Assembly (NCBI GenBank): GCA_020848745.1
Contig: JADLHM010000055.1
Location: forward strand, 94,050-158,049
Origin: Deltaproteobacteria bacterium
Lineage (GTDB): Bacteria; Desulfobacterota; Binatia; UTPRO1
Reading direction: 5' to 3'
Length of the DNA: 64,000 nucleotides
Shown here: piece by piece, positions 49,104 through 57,314 of the stretch
How the letters are laid out: every line of letters begins with the position of its first letter
Position numbering within the stretch: the first letter of the stretch is position 1
The notes under the pieces: model-generated
Seen by the model: the letters and a program-made list of their open reading frames with translations, nothing else
What the model was told of the DNA's origin: nothing
Databases searched by the model: none
Program-made: the position numbers and the translations under genes

Positions 49104-49246
49104 TCGGCGGTGGGTGGGTCCGGGACGGCTCCGGGGAGCCGCAGCTCGCGTCGTGCGCAAGGCAAGAGAGGCAGCGGCGGGCCGTACGCGCTGGGTGGCA
49201 GGATCCCGGCGACCGTAGGAGGCGTCCCGGACCCACCCACCGCCGA
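49104..49246. repeat. 143-bp structured element, copy B (inverted relative to A)
   Basis: Perfect 23-bp terminal inverted repeats (49104-49126 and 49224-49246) enclose an inner region that matches the reverse complement of copy A over most of its length. The outer arms differ more than the core, yet both arms within each copy match each other, so the arms appear to have changed in a paired way. This implies selection for hairpin folding or spread as a hairpin. Confidence 0.7.
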
Positions 49247-49335
49247 CACCGCACGCAGATCGCACGCGGCGGACCGAGACGCCAATGCGCGGGCTCGGTC
49301 GCGGTCCCGAGGGGGTTGCGCTATGCAGCGCGTCC

Positions 49336-51078
49336 ATGAGCGAGGATGGCACCGCGCGAGACGCGCGGCTCATGCGCGACACCTGGCGCCGTCTCGTCCA
49401 GACCCTCAGGGCGTTCGCCCGCTCCGAGGTGCGCGCCTACGCCTTCGGCTGGCTCGCGATGCTGTTCACGCTGCTCTTCGCGATCAGCGGCCTCAACGTC
49501 CTCAACAGCTACGTCGGCCGCGACTTCATGACGGCGATCGAGCGGCGCGACCAGGCCGGCTTCGTGCACCAGGCGCTGCTGTACGTCGGGGTCTTCGGGT
49601 TCTCGACGGCGGCGGCCGTGCTGCTGCGCTTCGCGGAGGAGCGCTTCGGGCTCCTCTGGCGCGACTGGCTGACCGGCCGGGTCGTCCACCTCTACCTCAC
49701 CGACCGCACCTATCTGCGGCTGAGCGAGGCCGGCACGCTCAGCAACCCCGACCAGCGCATCACCGAGGACGTGCGGACCTTCGTGCAGATGACGCTGTCG
49801 CTGTTCCTGATGTTCCTGAACGGGACGCTCACGGTGCTGGCGTTCTCCGGTGTGCTGTGGTCGATCAGCCGGCCGCTCTTCGTGATCGGCATCGTGTACG
49901 CCGGCGCCGGGTCGCTGCTGACCTTCTGGCTCGGGCGGCCGCTGATCGCGCTCAACTACCGGCAGGCCGACCGCGAGGCCGACTTCCGGACGACGCTCAT
50001 CGAGGTGCGCGAGAACGCCGAGTGCGTCGCGCTGCACCGCCGCGAGCGGCAGCTCGAGCAACGCCTGCACGACCGCGTGCGCTCGCTCGTCGGCAACATG
50101 CGGAACATCATCGGCGTGAACCGCAACCTCGGCTTCTTCACCACCGGCTACAACTACATGATCCAGATCATCCCGGCGCTCGTCGTCGCCCCGCTCTTCA
50201 TCCGTGGCGACGCGGAGTTCGGCGTGATCGCGCAGGCGGGCATGGCGTTCGCGCACCTGCTCGGCGCCTTCTCGCTGGTCGTGACGCAGTTCCAGGCGAT
50301 CTCGTCGTACGGCGCCGTGCTGGCCCGGCTGAACGCGCTCGCGGCGGCGGTCGAGGCGCCCGGGCCCGTCTCCGGCATCAAGACCGTGGTCGACGACGAC
50401 CGCGTGGTCTACGAGGACCTGACGCTCCTCGGCCCCGCCGACGAGGTGTTGGTGCGCGATCTCTCGTTCGTGATCGCGCAGGGCGCGCGTCTCCTCGTCT
50501 GCAGCAAGGATCCGGCGATGCGCGGCGCGCTCGTGCGGGCGACCGCGGGCGTCTGGGACCAGGGCCGCGGACGGGTGAAGCGTCCGGAGCTCGAGGAGCT
50601 CGCGTTCCTTCCCGAGCGTCCCTACCTCCCGCCCGGCACGCTCCGCGAGATGATGGGCGCCGGCGATGGCAGCGTGCCCGTCGACGACGAGATCCGGAGC
50701 GCGCTCGGGGTGCTGGGGGCGCACGAGCTCTTCGAGCGCACCGTCGCGATGGAGGCCGAGCAGGACTGGGAGCGCGTGCTGACGCTCCACGAGCAGCAGG
50801 TGCTCTCGGTCGCGCGCGTCCTCGTGTCGCGTCCGAAGTTCGCTTTCGTCGACGACCTCGGCCGCATCGTCGGCGACGAGCGGCTGTCGGTCGTGCTGAA
50901 CGCGTTCATCGAACGCGGCATCACCTGCGTCGCGCTCGCCGCCATGGACGGCCCGCGCGCCGACTACGACGCCGTGCTCGAGCTCGCCGACGGCGGCGCG
51001 TGGCGGGTCGAGTCGGCCCAGCTCGACGACGAGGCGCCGCTCGCCGGCGGCGGCTCGATGCCAGGAGGTGCAGCGTGA
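49336..51078 (+). CDS. SbmA/BacA-like ABC transporter with degenerate ATPase domain
   Basis: 580 residues. The N-terminal permease (about 35-340) has about six helices and the family's signature region NYRQADREADFRTTLIEVRE, then NAECVALHRRE and GYNYMIQIIPALVVAPLFI. This is the SbmA/BacA/YddA type, related to importers of peptides, B12 or very-long-chain acyl compounds. The C-terminal ATPase is abnormal: Walker A reads CSKDPAMRGALVRAT with no GxGKS/T, the signature reads LTLHEQQ instead of LS.GEQQ, and Walker B is FAFVDDLGR without the catalytic Glu. Transport therefore may be ATP-independent (as for SbmA itself) or rely on a partner. The stop overlaps the GH94-like gene. Confidence 0.85.
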   Translation: MSEDGTARDARLMRDTWRRLVQTLRAFARSEVRAYAFGWLAMLFTLLFAISGLNVLNSYVGRDFMTAIERRDQAGFVHQALLYVGVFGFSTAAAVLLRFAEERFGLLWRDWLTGRVVHLYLTDRTYLRLSEAGTLSNPDQRITEDVRTFVQMTLSLFLMFLNGTLTVLAFSGVLWSISRPLFVIGIVYAGAGSLLTFWLGRPLIALNYRQADREADFRTTLIEVRENAECVALHRRERQLEQRLHDRVRSLVGNMRNIIGVNRNLGFFTTGYNYMIQIIPALVVAPLFIRGDAEFGVIAQAGMAFAHLLGAFSLVVTQFQAISSYGAVLARLNALAAAVEAPGPVSGIKTVVDDDRVVYEDLTLLGPADEVLVRDLSFVIAQGARLLVCSKDPAMRGALVRATAGVWDQGRGRVKRPELEELAFLPERPYLPPGTLREMMGAGDGSVPVDDEIRSALGVLGAHELFERTVAMEAEQDWERVLTLHEQQVLSVARVLVSRPKFAFVDDLGRIVGDERLSVVLNAFIERGITCVALAAMDGPRADYDAVLELADGGAWRVESAQLDDEAPLAGGGSMPGGAA

Positions 51079-54000
51079 GCGAGTCCGGCTTTCCCCGTCG
51101 TTTGACGAGCCCGTCGGGGCTGGTCGTGCAGGTGAACGCCAACGGCTCGATCCGGCGGATCGACCACGGCGACGTCGTTCTGAACCTCTTTCCGGGGAGC
51201 GAGCTCGAGGGCGGGCCGGCCAACGTGTGGCTCCGCCGGCGCGGCGACGGGATCGCGTCGACGCCGCTCCTCGGGCCGGGGAGTCCGGGCGCCATCGAGG
51301 TCGGCGCCGACCGCCTCGTGGTTCGCGGCACGTGGGACGAGATCGACTTCACGCTGACGCTCGTGCTGGCGGCGTCGGCGCCGGCGTGGTTCTGGCACCT
51401 CCGGCTCGCGAACCGCGGCGCGGCGCCGGTCACGGTCGACGCCGTCCATGCGCAGGACCTCGCGCTCGCGCCCTACGGTGCGATCCGGATGAACGAGTAC
51501 TACGTGAGCCAGTACGTCGACTACACGCCGCTCGTCGATCCGGCGCGCGGCTTCGTCCTCGCCGTGCGGCAGAACCTGCCGATGGGGGGCCGGCACCCCT
51601 GGGCGCTCGTCGGCGCGCTCGGGCACGCGGTCGGCTTCGCGACCGACGCGCTCCAGCTGCACGGGCTCGCGACCCGCGCGGGCGCGACGGCGGCGGCGCT
51701 CGCCGCGCCGTCGCTGCCGGTGCGGCGGTGGCAGCACGAGCACTCGCTGGCGGCGATCCAGGAGCAGGCGTTCACGTTGGCGCCGGGCGCCGCCGCGGCG
51801 CGCGGCTTCTTCGTGTGGATCGAGCCGGACCACGCCGCGGTCACGTCGGAGGCCGACCTGGCGGCGGTCGGGCGCGCGCTGGCGCTGCCGGAGGCCGCGC
51901 CGGCCGCGGCGTCGGGCGACGCGGCCGGCGCGACCGCGGCGGCGCCGGTCGCGTCGCTCTTCACGAGCGCGCCGCTCCTCGCCTGCGACGACCTCGACGA
52001 CGCCGCGCTCGCGGCGGCGTTCGGTGCGGAGCGGCGCCATCCCGAGGCCGACGCCGACGGGCGGCTGCTCTCCTTCTTCGCGGCGCCGTGCGCGCACGTC
52101 GTGCTGCAGGCGAAGGAGCGCCGCGTGCTCCGTCCCCACGGCACGATCCTCCGCACCGGCGACGCGCTCGTGCCCGACGAGGCCGCGCTCACCTCCACGG
52201 TCTGGATGGACGGCGTCTTCCACTCGCTCGTGACCCAAGGGCACGTGAACATCAACCGCATCCTCTCGACGACGCGTTCGTACCTCGGCCTCTTCCGCGC
52301 CCACGGGCTCCGCGTCTTCGTCGACGTCGACGGCGCGTGGCGACTTCTCGGCGTGCCGTCCGCCTTCGCAATGACGCCGAGCGGGGCGCGCTGGCTCTAC
52401 CGCTTCGCGGGCGGCTGCGTCGCGGTCGCGAGCCGCGCCGCGACGATCCGCCACGAGCTCGGCCTCGCGCTCGACGTGCTCGAGGGCCCGCCGCGCCGCT
52501 TCCTGCTCTCGTGGCACCTCGCCTTCGGCGGCGACGACGGCGCCGACCCGGCGGCGGTGCGCTGGGAGCGCGACGCGACCGGCGTCGTCGTGCGCACCGA
52601 TCCGGACGCGGAGTCGGGCCGGCGCTTCCCCGAGGGGTTCGCGCGCCTCGACCCGGTCGACGGCACCACGCTCGCGCGCGTCGCCGGCGACGAGGCGCTC
52701 TTCGCCGACGGTCGCGCGCGGCGCGCGCCCTACGTGGTGGTCGAGACGGTGCCGGCCATGCGCGCGGCCTTCCGCGTGACGGCCGCGCTCACGGTCGCGG
52801 CGCCCGCGCCCGCGGCGTCCGACGCCGGCGACGCCGGCGACGCGGCGGCCGAGGCCGCGTTCTGGGACGGCGCCGCCGGCGCGGTCGCGCTGCACGCGCC
52901 GAAGGCGGCGCCTGAGGCGGCGCGGGTCGCCGAGATCCTGCGCTGGTACGCGCACGATGCGCTCGTCCACTACCTCGCGCCGCGCGGGCTCGAGCAGTAC
53001 TCGGGCGGCGGCTGGGGGACGCGCGACGTCTGCCAGGGGCCGGTCGAGTATCTCCTGGCGCTCGGGGAATACGCGCCGCTCCGCGACCTCCTGCTGCGGG
53101 TCTTCGCCGCGCAGAACCCCGACGGCGACTGGCCGCAATGGTTCATGTTCTTCCCGCGCGATCGCGGCATCCGTCCGAACGACTCGCACGGCGACATCGT
53201 CTTCTGGCCGCTCCTCGCGCTCGCGCAGTATCTCGCCGCGACGGAGGACTTCGACCTGCTGCGCGCGTCGGTGCCGTTCTTCCACCCCGACGGCGACGCG
53301 GCGGCCGAGCACGCGATGATCGCCGCGCATGTGGGACGCGCGCTCGCGGTGATCGAGGCGCGCCAGATCCCGACGACCTCGCTCGTCGCCTACGGCCACG
53401 GCGACTGGAACGACTCGCTGCAGCCCGCCGACCCCGCCATGCGCGAGCGCCTCTGCAGCGCGTGGACGGTGACCTTGCAGGTGCAGACCTCGCACGCGCT
53501 CGCGCTGGCGCTTCGCCGCGCCGGCTGGAACGGGCTCGCGGCTACGTTCGAGGGGCTCGCCGAGCGCACGCGCGAAGACTTCCAACGCCTGCTCCTCCCG
53601 GGCGGGACGCTCGCCGGCTTCGCGTACTTCCACGTCGATCGCCCGATCCAGTACCTGCTGCACCCGAGCGACGACGCGACCGGCATCCACTACCGGCTCC
53701 TCCCGATGATCCACGCGATCATCAACGGCATGCTGACGCCGGAGCAGGCGCGGACGCACGTCGATCTCATGCGCGCGCACCTGGTGGCGCCGGACGGCGC
53801 CCGCCTCTTCGACCGGCCGCCCCGCTATCGCGGCGGCGAGCAACGCCTCTTCCAGCGCGCCGAGACCAGCACGTTCTTCGGGCGCGAGATCGGCATCATG
53901 TATACCCACGCCCACCTCCGGTACGCCGAGGCGATGGCGACGCTCGGCGAGGCCGATGCCTTCTGGCTCGCGCTCCGCCAGGCGATCCCGATCGGCCTCC

Positions 54001-54479
54001 GCGACGTGGTGCCGAACGCGCGCCCGCGCCAGGCCAACACCTACGCCTCGAGCTCGGACGCCGTCGTCGCCGACCGCTACGAGGCGCAGGAGCGCTACGC
54101 CGACGTGCGGGCGGGCAAGGTGCCGGTCGAGGGCGGCTGGCGCACCTACTCGAGCGGCGCCGGCATCGCCTTCCGCCTGATCCACGAGCGCTTCTTCGGC
54201 CTCCGGCGCGGCCGCGCGACGATCGCGCTCGATCCGGTGCTGCCGCCGAGCCTCGACGGGATGGCGCTCGACGTCACGCTCGCCGAGCGTCCGGTGCGCG
54301 TGCGCTACGTCGTCGGCACGCGCGGGGCGGGAGTCGTCGACGTCGCGTTGAACGGCGCCGCGCTGCCGTTCGCGCGCGAGCCAAACCCGTACCGGCCGGG
54401 CGCCGCGCTGATCGCGACGCCGGCGCTCGCGGCGGGTCTCCGCGCGGACGGCAACGAGCTCGTGATCCGCCTCGGATGA
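51075..54479 (+). CDS. GH94-like glycoside phosphorylase/hydrolase
   Basis: 1134 residues from a GTG that follows AGGAGGTG by 4 nt and overlaps the transporter stop (GTGA). A long N-terminal beta-sandwich region (about 1-610) is followed by an (alpha/alpha)6 barrel (about 620-1010): EQYSGGGWGTRDVCQGPVEY, GDWPQWFMF and the catalytic-type YGHGDWNDSLQPADP. A C-terminal sheet domain completes it. The layout matches cellobiose/chitobiose phosphorylases and the C-terminal part of cyclic beta-1,2-glucan synthases. These split beta-glucosidic bonds with phosphate, saving ATP, in the cytosol. Coupling to a transporter suggests that the imported or exported molecule is a glucan or oligosaccharide. The exact substrate is unknown. 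Confidence 0.82.
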   Translation: MSESGFPRRLTSPSGLVVQVNANGSIRRIDHGDVVLNLFPGSELEGGPANVWLRRRGDGIASTPLLGPGSPGAIEVGADRLVVRGTWDEIDFTLTLVLAASAPAWFWHLRLANRGAAPVTVDAVHAQDLALAPYGAIRMNEYYVSQYVDYTPLVDPARGFVLAVRQNLPMGGRHPWALVGALGHAVGFATDALQLHGLATRAGATAAALAAPSLPVRRWQHEHSLAAIQEQAFTLAPGAAAARGFFVWIEPDHAAVTSEADLAAVGRALALPEAAPAAASGDAAGATAAAPVASLFTSAPLLACDDLDDAALAAAFGAERRHPEADADGRLLSFFAAPCAHVVLQAKERRVLRPHGTILRTGDALVPDEAALTSTVWMDGVFHSLVTQGHVNINRILSTTRSYLGLFRAHGLRVFVDVDGAWRLLGVPSAFAMTPSGARWLYRFAGGCVAVASRAATIRHELGLALDVLEGPPRRFLLSWHLAFGGDDGADPAAVRWERDATGVVVRTDPDAESGRRFPEGFARLDPVDGTTLARVAGDEALFADGRARRAPYVVVETVPAMRAAFRVTAALTVAAPAPAASDAGDAGDAAAEAAFWDGAAGAVALHAPKAAPEAARVAEILRWYAHDALVHYLAPRGLEQYSGGGWGTRDVCQGPVEYLLALGEYAPLRDLLLRVFAAQNPDGDWPQWFMFFPRDRGIRPNDSHGDIVFWPLLALAQYLAATEDFDLLRASVPFFHPDGDAAAEHAMIAAHVGRALAVIEARQIPTTSLVAYGHGDWNDSLQPADPAMRERLCSAWTVTLQVQTSHALALALRRAGWNGLAATFEGLAERTREDFQRLLLPGGTLAGFAYFHVDRPIQYLLHPSDDATGIHYRLLPMIHAIINGMLTPEQARTHVDLMRAHLVAPDGARLFDRPPRYRGGEQRLFQRAETSTFFGREIGIMYTHAHLRYAEAMATLGEADAFWLALRQAIPIGLRDVVPNARPRQANTYASSSDAVVADRYEAQERYADVRAGKVPVEGGWRTYSSGAGIAFRLIHERFFGLRRGRATIALDPVLPPSLDGMALDVTLAERPVRVRYVVGTRGAGVVDVALNGAALPFAREPNPYRPGAALIATPALAAGLRADGNELVIRLG

Positions 54480-54482
54480 GCG

Positions 54483-54511
54483 TTGACGTCAGGAGATGAG
54501 GCGATCATACG
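54483..54511 (+). promoter_or_regulatory. Putative leaderless promoter of the second toxin-antitoxin operon
   Basis: TTGACG, a 17-nt spacer and CATACG are followed by 6 nt and the ATG at 54518. The arrangement is identical to that before the first toxin-antitoxin operon. An AGGAG lies in the spacer, too far upstream (more than 20 nt) to act as a ribosome site. Confidence 0.4.
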
Positions 54512-54517
54512 CACGCG

Positions 54518-54778
54518 ATGAGTAAGCGGCTTCAGGTCATCGTCGACGACTCGGAGTTGCTCGAGATCCAACGGGCAGCCCGCCGGGAGCGGCTCACGAC
54601 CGCCGAATGGGTACGTCGCGCGTTGCGCGCGGCGCGGCGTGCCGCGCCGCGCACCGATGCGAAGAAGAAGCTCGCGGTGGTGCGTGCCGCTGCCGGGTAT
54701 GACTTCCCGACGGGAGACATCGACAGCATGCTCGAGGAGATCGAGCGCGGCGACGGTCATCCCCCCGGGTCCCGGTGA
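54518..54778 (+). CDS. RHH-type antitoxin
   Basis: 86 residues. The N-terminus [20 protein letters not shown], followed by [20 protein letters not shown], has the beta-strand and two helices of a CopG/Arc-type ribbon-helix-helix. The C-terminus ([18 protein letters not shown]) is the acidic toxin-binding tail. It would repress its own operon. The stop overlaps the toxin start (GTGA). The partner toxin is internally deleted, so this antitoxin may now serve only as a regulator or protect against related toxins. Confidence 0.8.
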   Translation: MSKRLQVIVDDSELLEIQRAARRERLTTAEWVRRALRAARRAAPRTDAKKKLAVVRAAAGYDFPTGDIDSMLEEIERGDGHPPGSR

Positions 54779-55020
54779 TCCTGATCGACTCGAACGTGCC
54801 CATGGACCTCGTGGGCGCGGACCATCCGCACAAGGTGGATGCGCGTCGCCTCCTGGAAAGAGCGATTGCCGACGGGGAGCGTCTGGTCACGGATGCCGAA
54901 GTGCTCCAGGAGATCCTGCATCGTTACGCGGCGGTGATGAAGCGCGCCGGGATCGAACGTATCCTCAGCTTCGATCGCGGCTTCGATGTACTGCCGGGTG
55001 TGACGCGGCTGGGACGGTAG
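54775..55020 (+). pseudogene. VapC-type PIN toxin with internal deletion
   Basis: 81 residues instead of about 130-140. The N-terminal half ([35 protein letters not shown]) and the C-terminal end ([20 protein letters not shown]) are well preserved. The intervening about 50 residues are gone, including the helix with the third acidic residue (normally near an SARDALH-like motif). The join after HRYAA is in frame. The metal site is therefore incomplete and RNase activity unlikely. Because the antitoxin is intact, loss of the toxin core fits relaxed or disarming selection. Confidence 0.7.
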
Positions 55021-55093
55021 GCTCTCGCCGCTTCCGCGGAGAGCTCGGGCGACCCGCCGGTCACACGCCGACCCGCTTGGCGGCGTCGGACTG

Positions 55094-55350
55094 TCACTTC
55101 ACGGTGTAGCCGCGGCCCTCCATGCAGGCGCCGAACGCGCGATCGGTATTGGCGGCGGCGCCGCCGTGTCGCCTTGTTGCGCCGCCCACGCGCGGTATTC
55201 GGCCTCGTCCTGCGCCTGCTGCTGCGGACTCTGGCCCTTGGCCGGGTAGACGTAGGCGCCTTGCGCGCCGGCCGTGACGTAGCCCGCGAGCACGAGGGCC
55301 GCGGCCGCGGCGAGCATGACCGAGCGTCGGGAGCGGATCGTGATGGTCAT
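55094..55350 (-). pseudogene. Small exported protein, frameshifted
   Basis: From the ATG at 55350, one frame gives a signal peptide (MLAAAAALVLAGYVTAGAQG) and then AYVYPAKGQSPQQQAQDEAE, YRAWAAQQGDTAA. The expected end (ANTDRAFGACMEGRGYTVK) is in another frame, stopping at 55094. One missing base in a GC run near 55151-55162 accounts for it. The pattern (PAKGQS...Q, CMEGRGYTVK) recalls small periplasmic proteins with a glycine-zipper centre, which is absent here. The restored length would be about 85 residues. It is a pseudogene or a sequencing indel. Confidence 0.6.
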
Positions 55351-55403
55351 GCGGGTCGATTGGGCTCGGTCCGGATCTCGGGCATGGTGGGGACGGAGAC
55401 GAC

Positions 55404-56678
55404 GTGGACACGCCCGACCCGCGCACGCTCGACCCGCTCGCGCTCGCGCTCCGCTTCGGGGTGGCGCTCGCGCTCGGGGTGTTGCTCGGGCTCGAGCGCG
55501 AGCGCAGCAAGACGCCGACGGGATTCGCGGGCGTCCGGACGTTCGGCCTCTTCTCGGTGACCGGCGCGGTCGCGGCCTTTCTCGACGCGGCGCTCGACCG
55601 GCCGTGGCTCGCGCTCGGGCTCTTTGCCGCGGTCGCGGCGCTCGTGGTCGTCTCCTACGCGGTGAGCGCCCAGCGCGGCGAGCTCGGCATCACGACCGAG
55701 GTCTCGGCGCTGCTCGCGTTCCTCATGGGCTACCTCTGTGTCGCCGGCCACCCGATGATCGCGGCCGGGCTCGCCGTGGCGAGCGGCGGGGTGCTCGCGC
55801 TCAAGGAGTGGCTGCACCGCCTCGCGGGACGGATCGAGCCCGCGGACGTCGAGGCGACGCTCAAGTTCGCGATCGTCAGCATCATCGTCCTGCCGCTCGT
55901 GCCGAACGAGAGCTTCGGCCCGGCGCCCCTCGACGTCGTCAATCCCTACAAGATCTGGCTCATGGTGGTCCTGATCTCGGGGCTGAACTTCGCGAGCTAC
56001 GTGCTCGTGAAGATCGTCGGCGCCGAGCACGGGATCGGCCTCACGGGGCTCCTCGGCGGACTCGTGTCGAGCACGGCGGTCACGCTCGGCTTCGCGCAGC
56101 GGAGCCGCGAGGCGCCGGCGCAGGCGGCGGTGCTCGGGATCGGAGTGCTGGTCGCGTGGACGGTCATGTTCGCGCGGGTGGTGGTGCTGGTGGGAGCCGT
56201 GGCGCCCGCGCTTGCGCCGCGCGTCGCGGTCGCGATGGCGGCGCTCGGGCTCCCGTGCCTCGCGATCGGCTGGCTGCTCTGGCGGCGCCGGCGCTCGAAG
56301 GAGAAGGCGTCGGTGAGCGCCGGAGCGAATCCCTTCGAGCTCGGCCAGGCCATCCGCTTCGGGCTGCTCTTCGGGGCGATCACGTGTGCCGCCAAAGCGG
56401 CGCAGGTGTACCTCGGAGACGTCGGCCTCTACCTCGCCGGCGCGATCGCGGGGCTCACCGACGTCGACGCGATCGCGCTCTCGATGGCGCAGCTCGTCGT
56501 CGCGACACCGGCGAGCGCCGAGGCGGCGGCCCGCACGATCGTGATCGCGGTCGTGTCCAACACGCTCGTCAAGGCCGGGATGGCGGCGTTCCTCGGCGCG
56601 CCGGCGTTGCGGCGCGTCGTGCTCGGCGCGGCCGGGGTCATGTCGGTCGTCGCGGCGGCGGTGGCGGTCGTGCTGTAG
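55404..56678 (+). CDS. MgtC/SapB-DUF4010 membrane protein
   Basis: 424 residues and about 11-12 membrane helices. The N-terminal MgtC/SapB-like domain (about 15-150) shows LGVLLGLERERSKTPTGFAG, then VRTFGLFSVTGAVAAF, the typical ER/K-rich cytosolic loop and re-entrant Gly-rich helix. The C-terminal DUF4010 domain (about 190-424) includes GLLGGLVSSTAVTLGFAQRS, AGLTDVDAIALSMAQLV and the final Val/Ala-rich helix. The family is linked to magnesium/ion stress but its transport activity is unproven. GTG start, with GGAG about 6 nt upstream. Together with MgtE and the AspT-like gene it adds to the ion/small-molecule transport content of the window. Confidence 0.85.
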   Translation: MDTPDPRTLDPLALALRFGVALALGVLLGLERERSKTPTGFAGVRTFGLFSVTGAVAAFLDAALDRPWLALGLFAAVAALVVVSYAVSAQRGELGITTEVSALLAFLMGYLCVAGHPMIAAGLAVASGGVLALKEWLHRLAGRIEPADVEATLKFAIVSIIVLPLVPNESFGPAPLDVVNPYKIWLMVVLISGLNFASYVLVKIVGAEHGIGLTGLLGGLVSSTAVTLGFAQRSREAPAQAAVLGIGVLVAWTVMFARVVVLVGAVAPALAPRVAVAMAALGLPCLAIGWLLWRRRRSKEKASVSAGANPFELGQAIRFGLLFGAITCAAKAAQVYLGDVGLYLAGAIAGLTDVDAIALSMAQLVVATPASAEAAARTIVIAVVSNTLVKAGMAAFLGAPALRRVVLGAAGVMSVVAAAVAVVL

Positions 56679-56735
56679 CGCGGTGTCGGTCCGACGCGAT
56701 GTGTGCCGCGCCGATACGGTTCAGCGCCGGTTTCT

Positions 56736-56761
56736 CATCCCCCGTCGCTGCTCGCGGGGGA
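56736..56761. other. Hairpin in the 269-nt gap before the small exported protein gene
   Basis: ATCCCCCG and CGGGGGAT form an 8-bp stem with a 10-nt loop, 58 nt after the MgtC-type stop. No T-run follows, so it is a doubtful terminator. The remaining bases of the gap (56679-56947) contain no convincing gene; I could not point to a clear promoter. Confidence 0.4.
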
Positions 56762-56947
56762 TCTCTGGCGTCGCTCCGTTCGCATACTCGTACTCCGAGC
56801 GTCGGCCGCTCTCATCGCAGCGGAGCTGCTGCTCGCGGCCGTCGCCGCGGCCGTGGTACGGTGAGCCCGATCGCCTCGCTTGCAGGGTCTCTACGAGAGG
56901 ATCGGTCGTCTACCGGACGACTTCCTCATAACCAAAAAGGAGAAGGC

Positions 56948-57226
56948 ATGGACCGGAAGACGAGTCTTCGAAGGAGCCTCGGTGTCGTGGCCGCCGTCAT
57001 GATGCTCGCGGGCGCCGCGTCGGCGTACGCGCAGACGCAGGGTATGGAGCGGCGCGACGAGCGCCGCGACGATCGCGCCGGGGCGCGGGCCGTGAAGCAG
57101 GAGTGCAAGGCCGGTGACGAGAACACCCGGGCGGAATGCCGGCAGATGAAACGCGACGCCAAGCAGCAAGGGCGGAACGACGGGGGCGCGCGCGAGGAGG
57201 CCCCCGCGGAGAAGCCGGCGCAGTGA
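56948..57226 (+). CDS. Small exported basic protein
   Basis: 92 residues from an ATG with a strong ribosome site (AAAAAGGAGAAGGC). A signal peptide (about 1-29: RRSLGVVAAVMMLAGAASAY, then AQT) is followed by a very charged, probably helical or disordered region (MERRDERRDDRAGARAV) with two cysteines (QECKAGDENTRAECRQMKRD) and an acidic end. The cysteine spacing could give a disulfide in the periplasm. No family is recognised; similar Arg/Asp-rich exported peptides are common in proteobacteria. It stands between the MgtC-type and AspT-like membrane proteins. Confidence 0.7.
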   Translation: MDRKTSLRRSLGVVAAVMMLAGAASAYAQTQGMERRDERRDDRAGARAVKQECKAGDENTRAECRQMKRDAKQQGRNDGGAREEAPAEKPAQ

Positions 57227-57314
57227 TGGCCGGGCGAGGCGGTGTCCGCGTCGGACGTCGCCCCCGCCGCGTTCGCGACCGTCGCACCGCCGATCTCTCG
57301 GCGACCGTGACCGC

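Noticed and set aside
48806..49339. Small open frames in the gap between glycosidase and transporter
   Set aside because: They run through the inverted 144-bp elements in several frames on both strands, with no ribosome site or protein-like composition.
56683..56931. 82-codon frame before the small exported protein
   Set aside because: No ribosome site, no recognisable sequence, and the region contains a hairpin.
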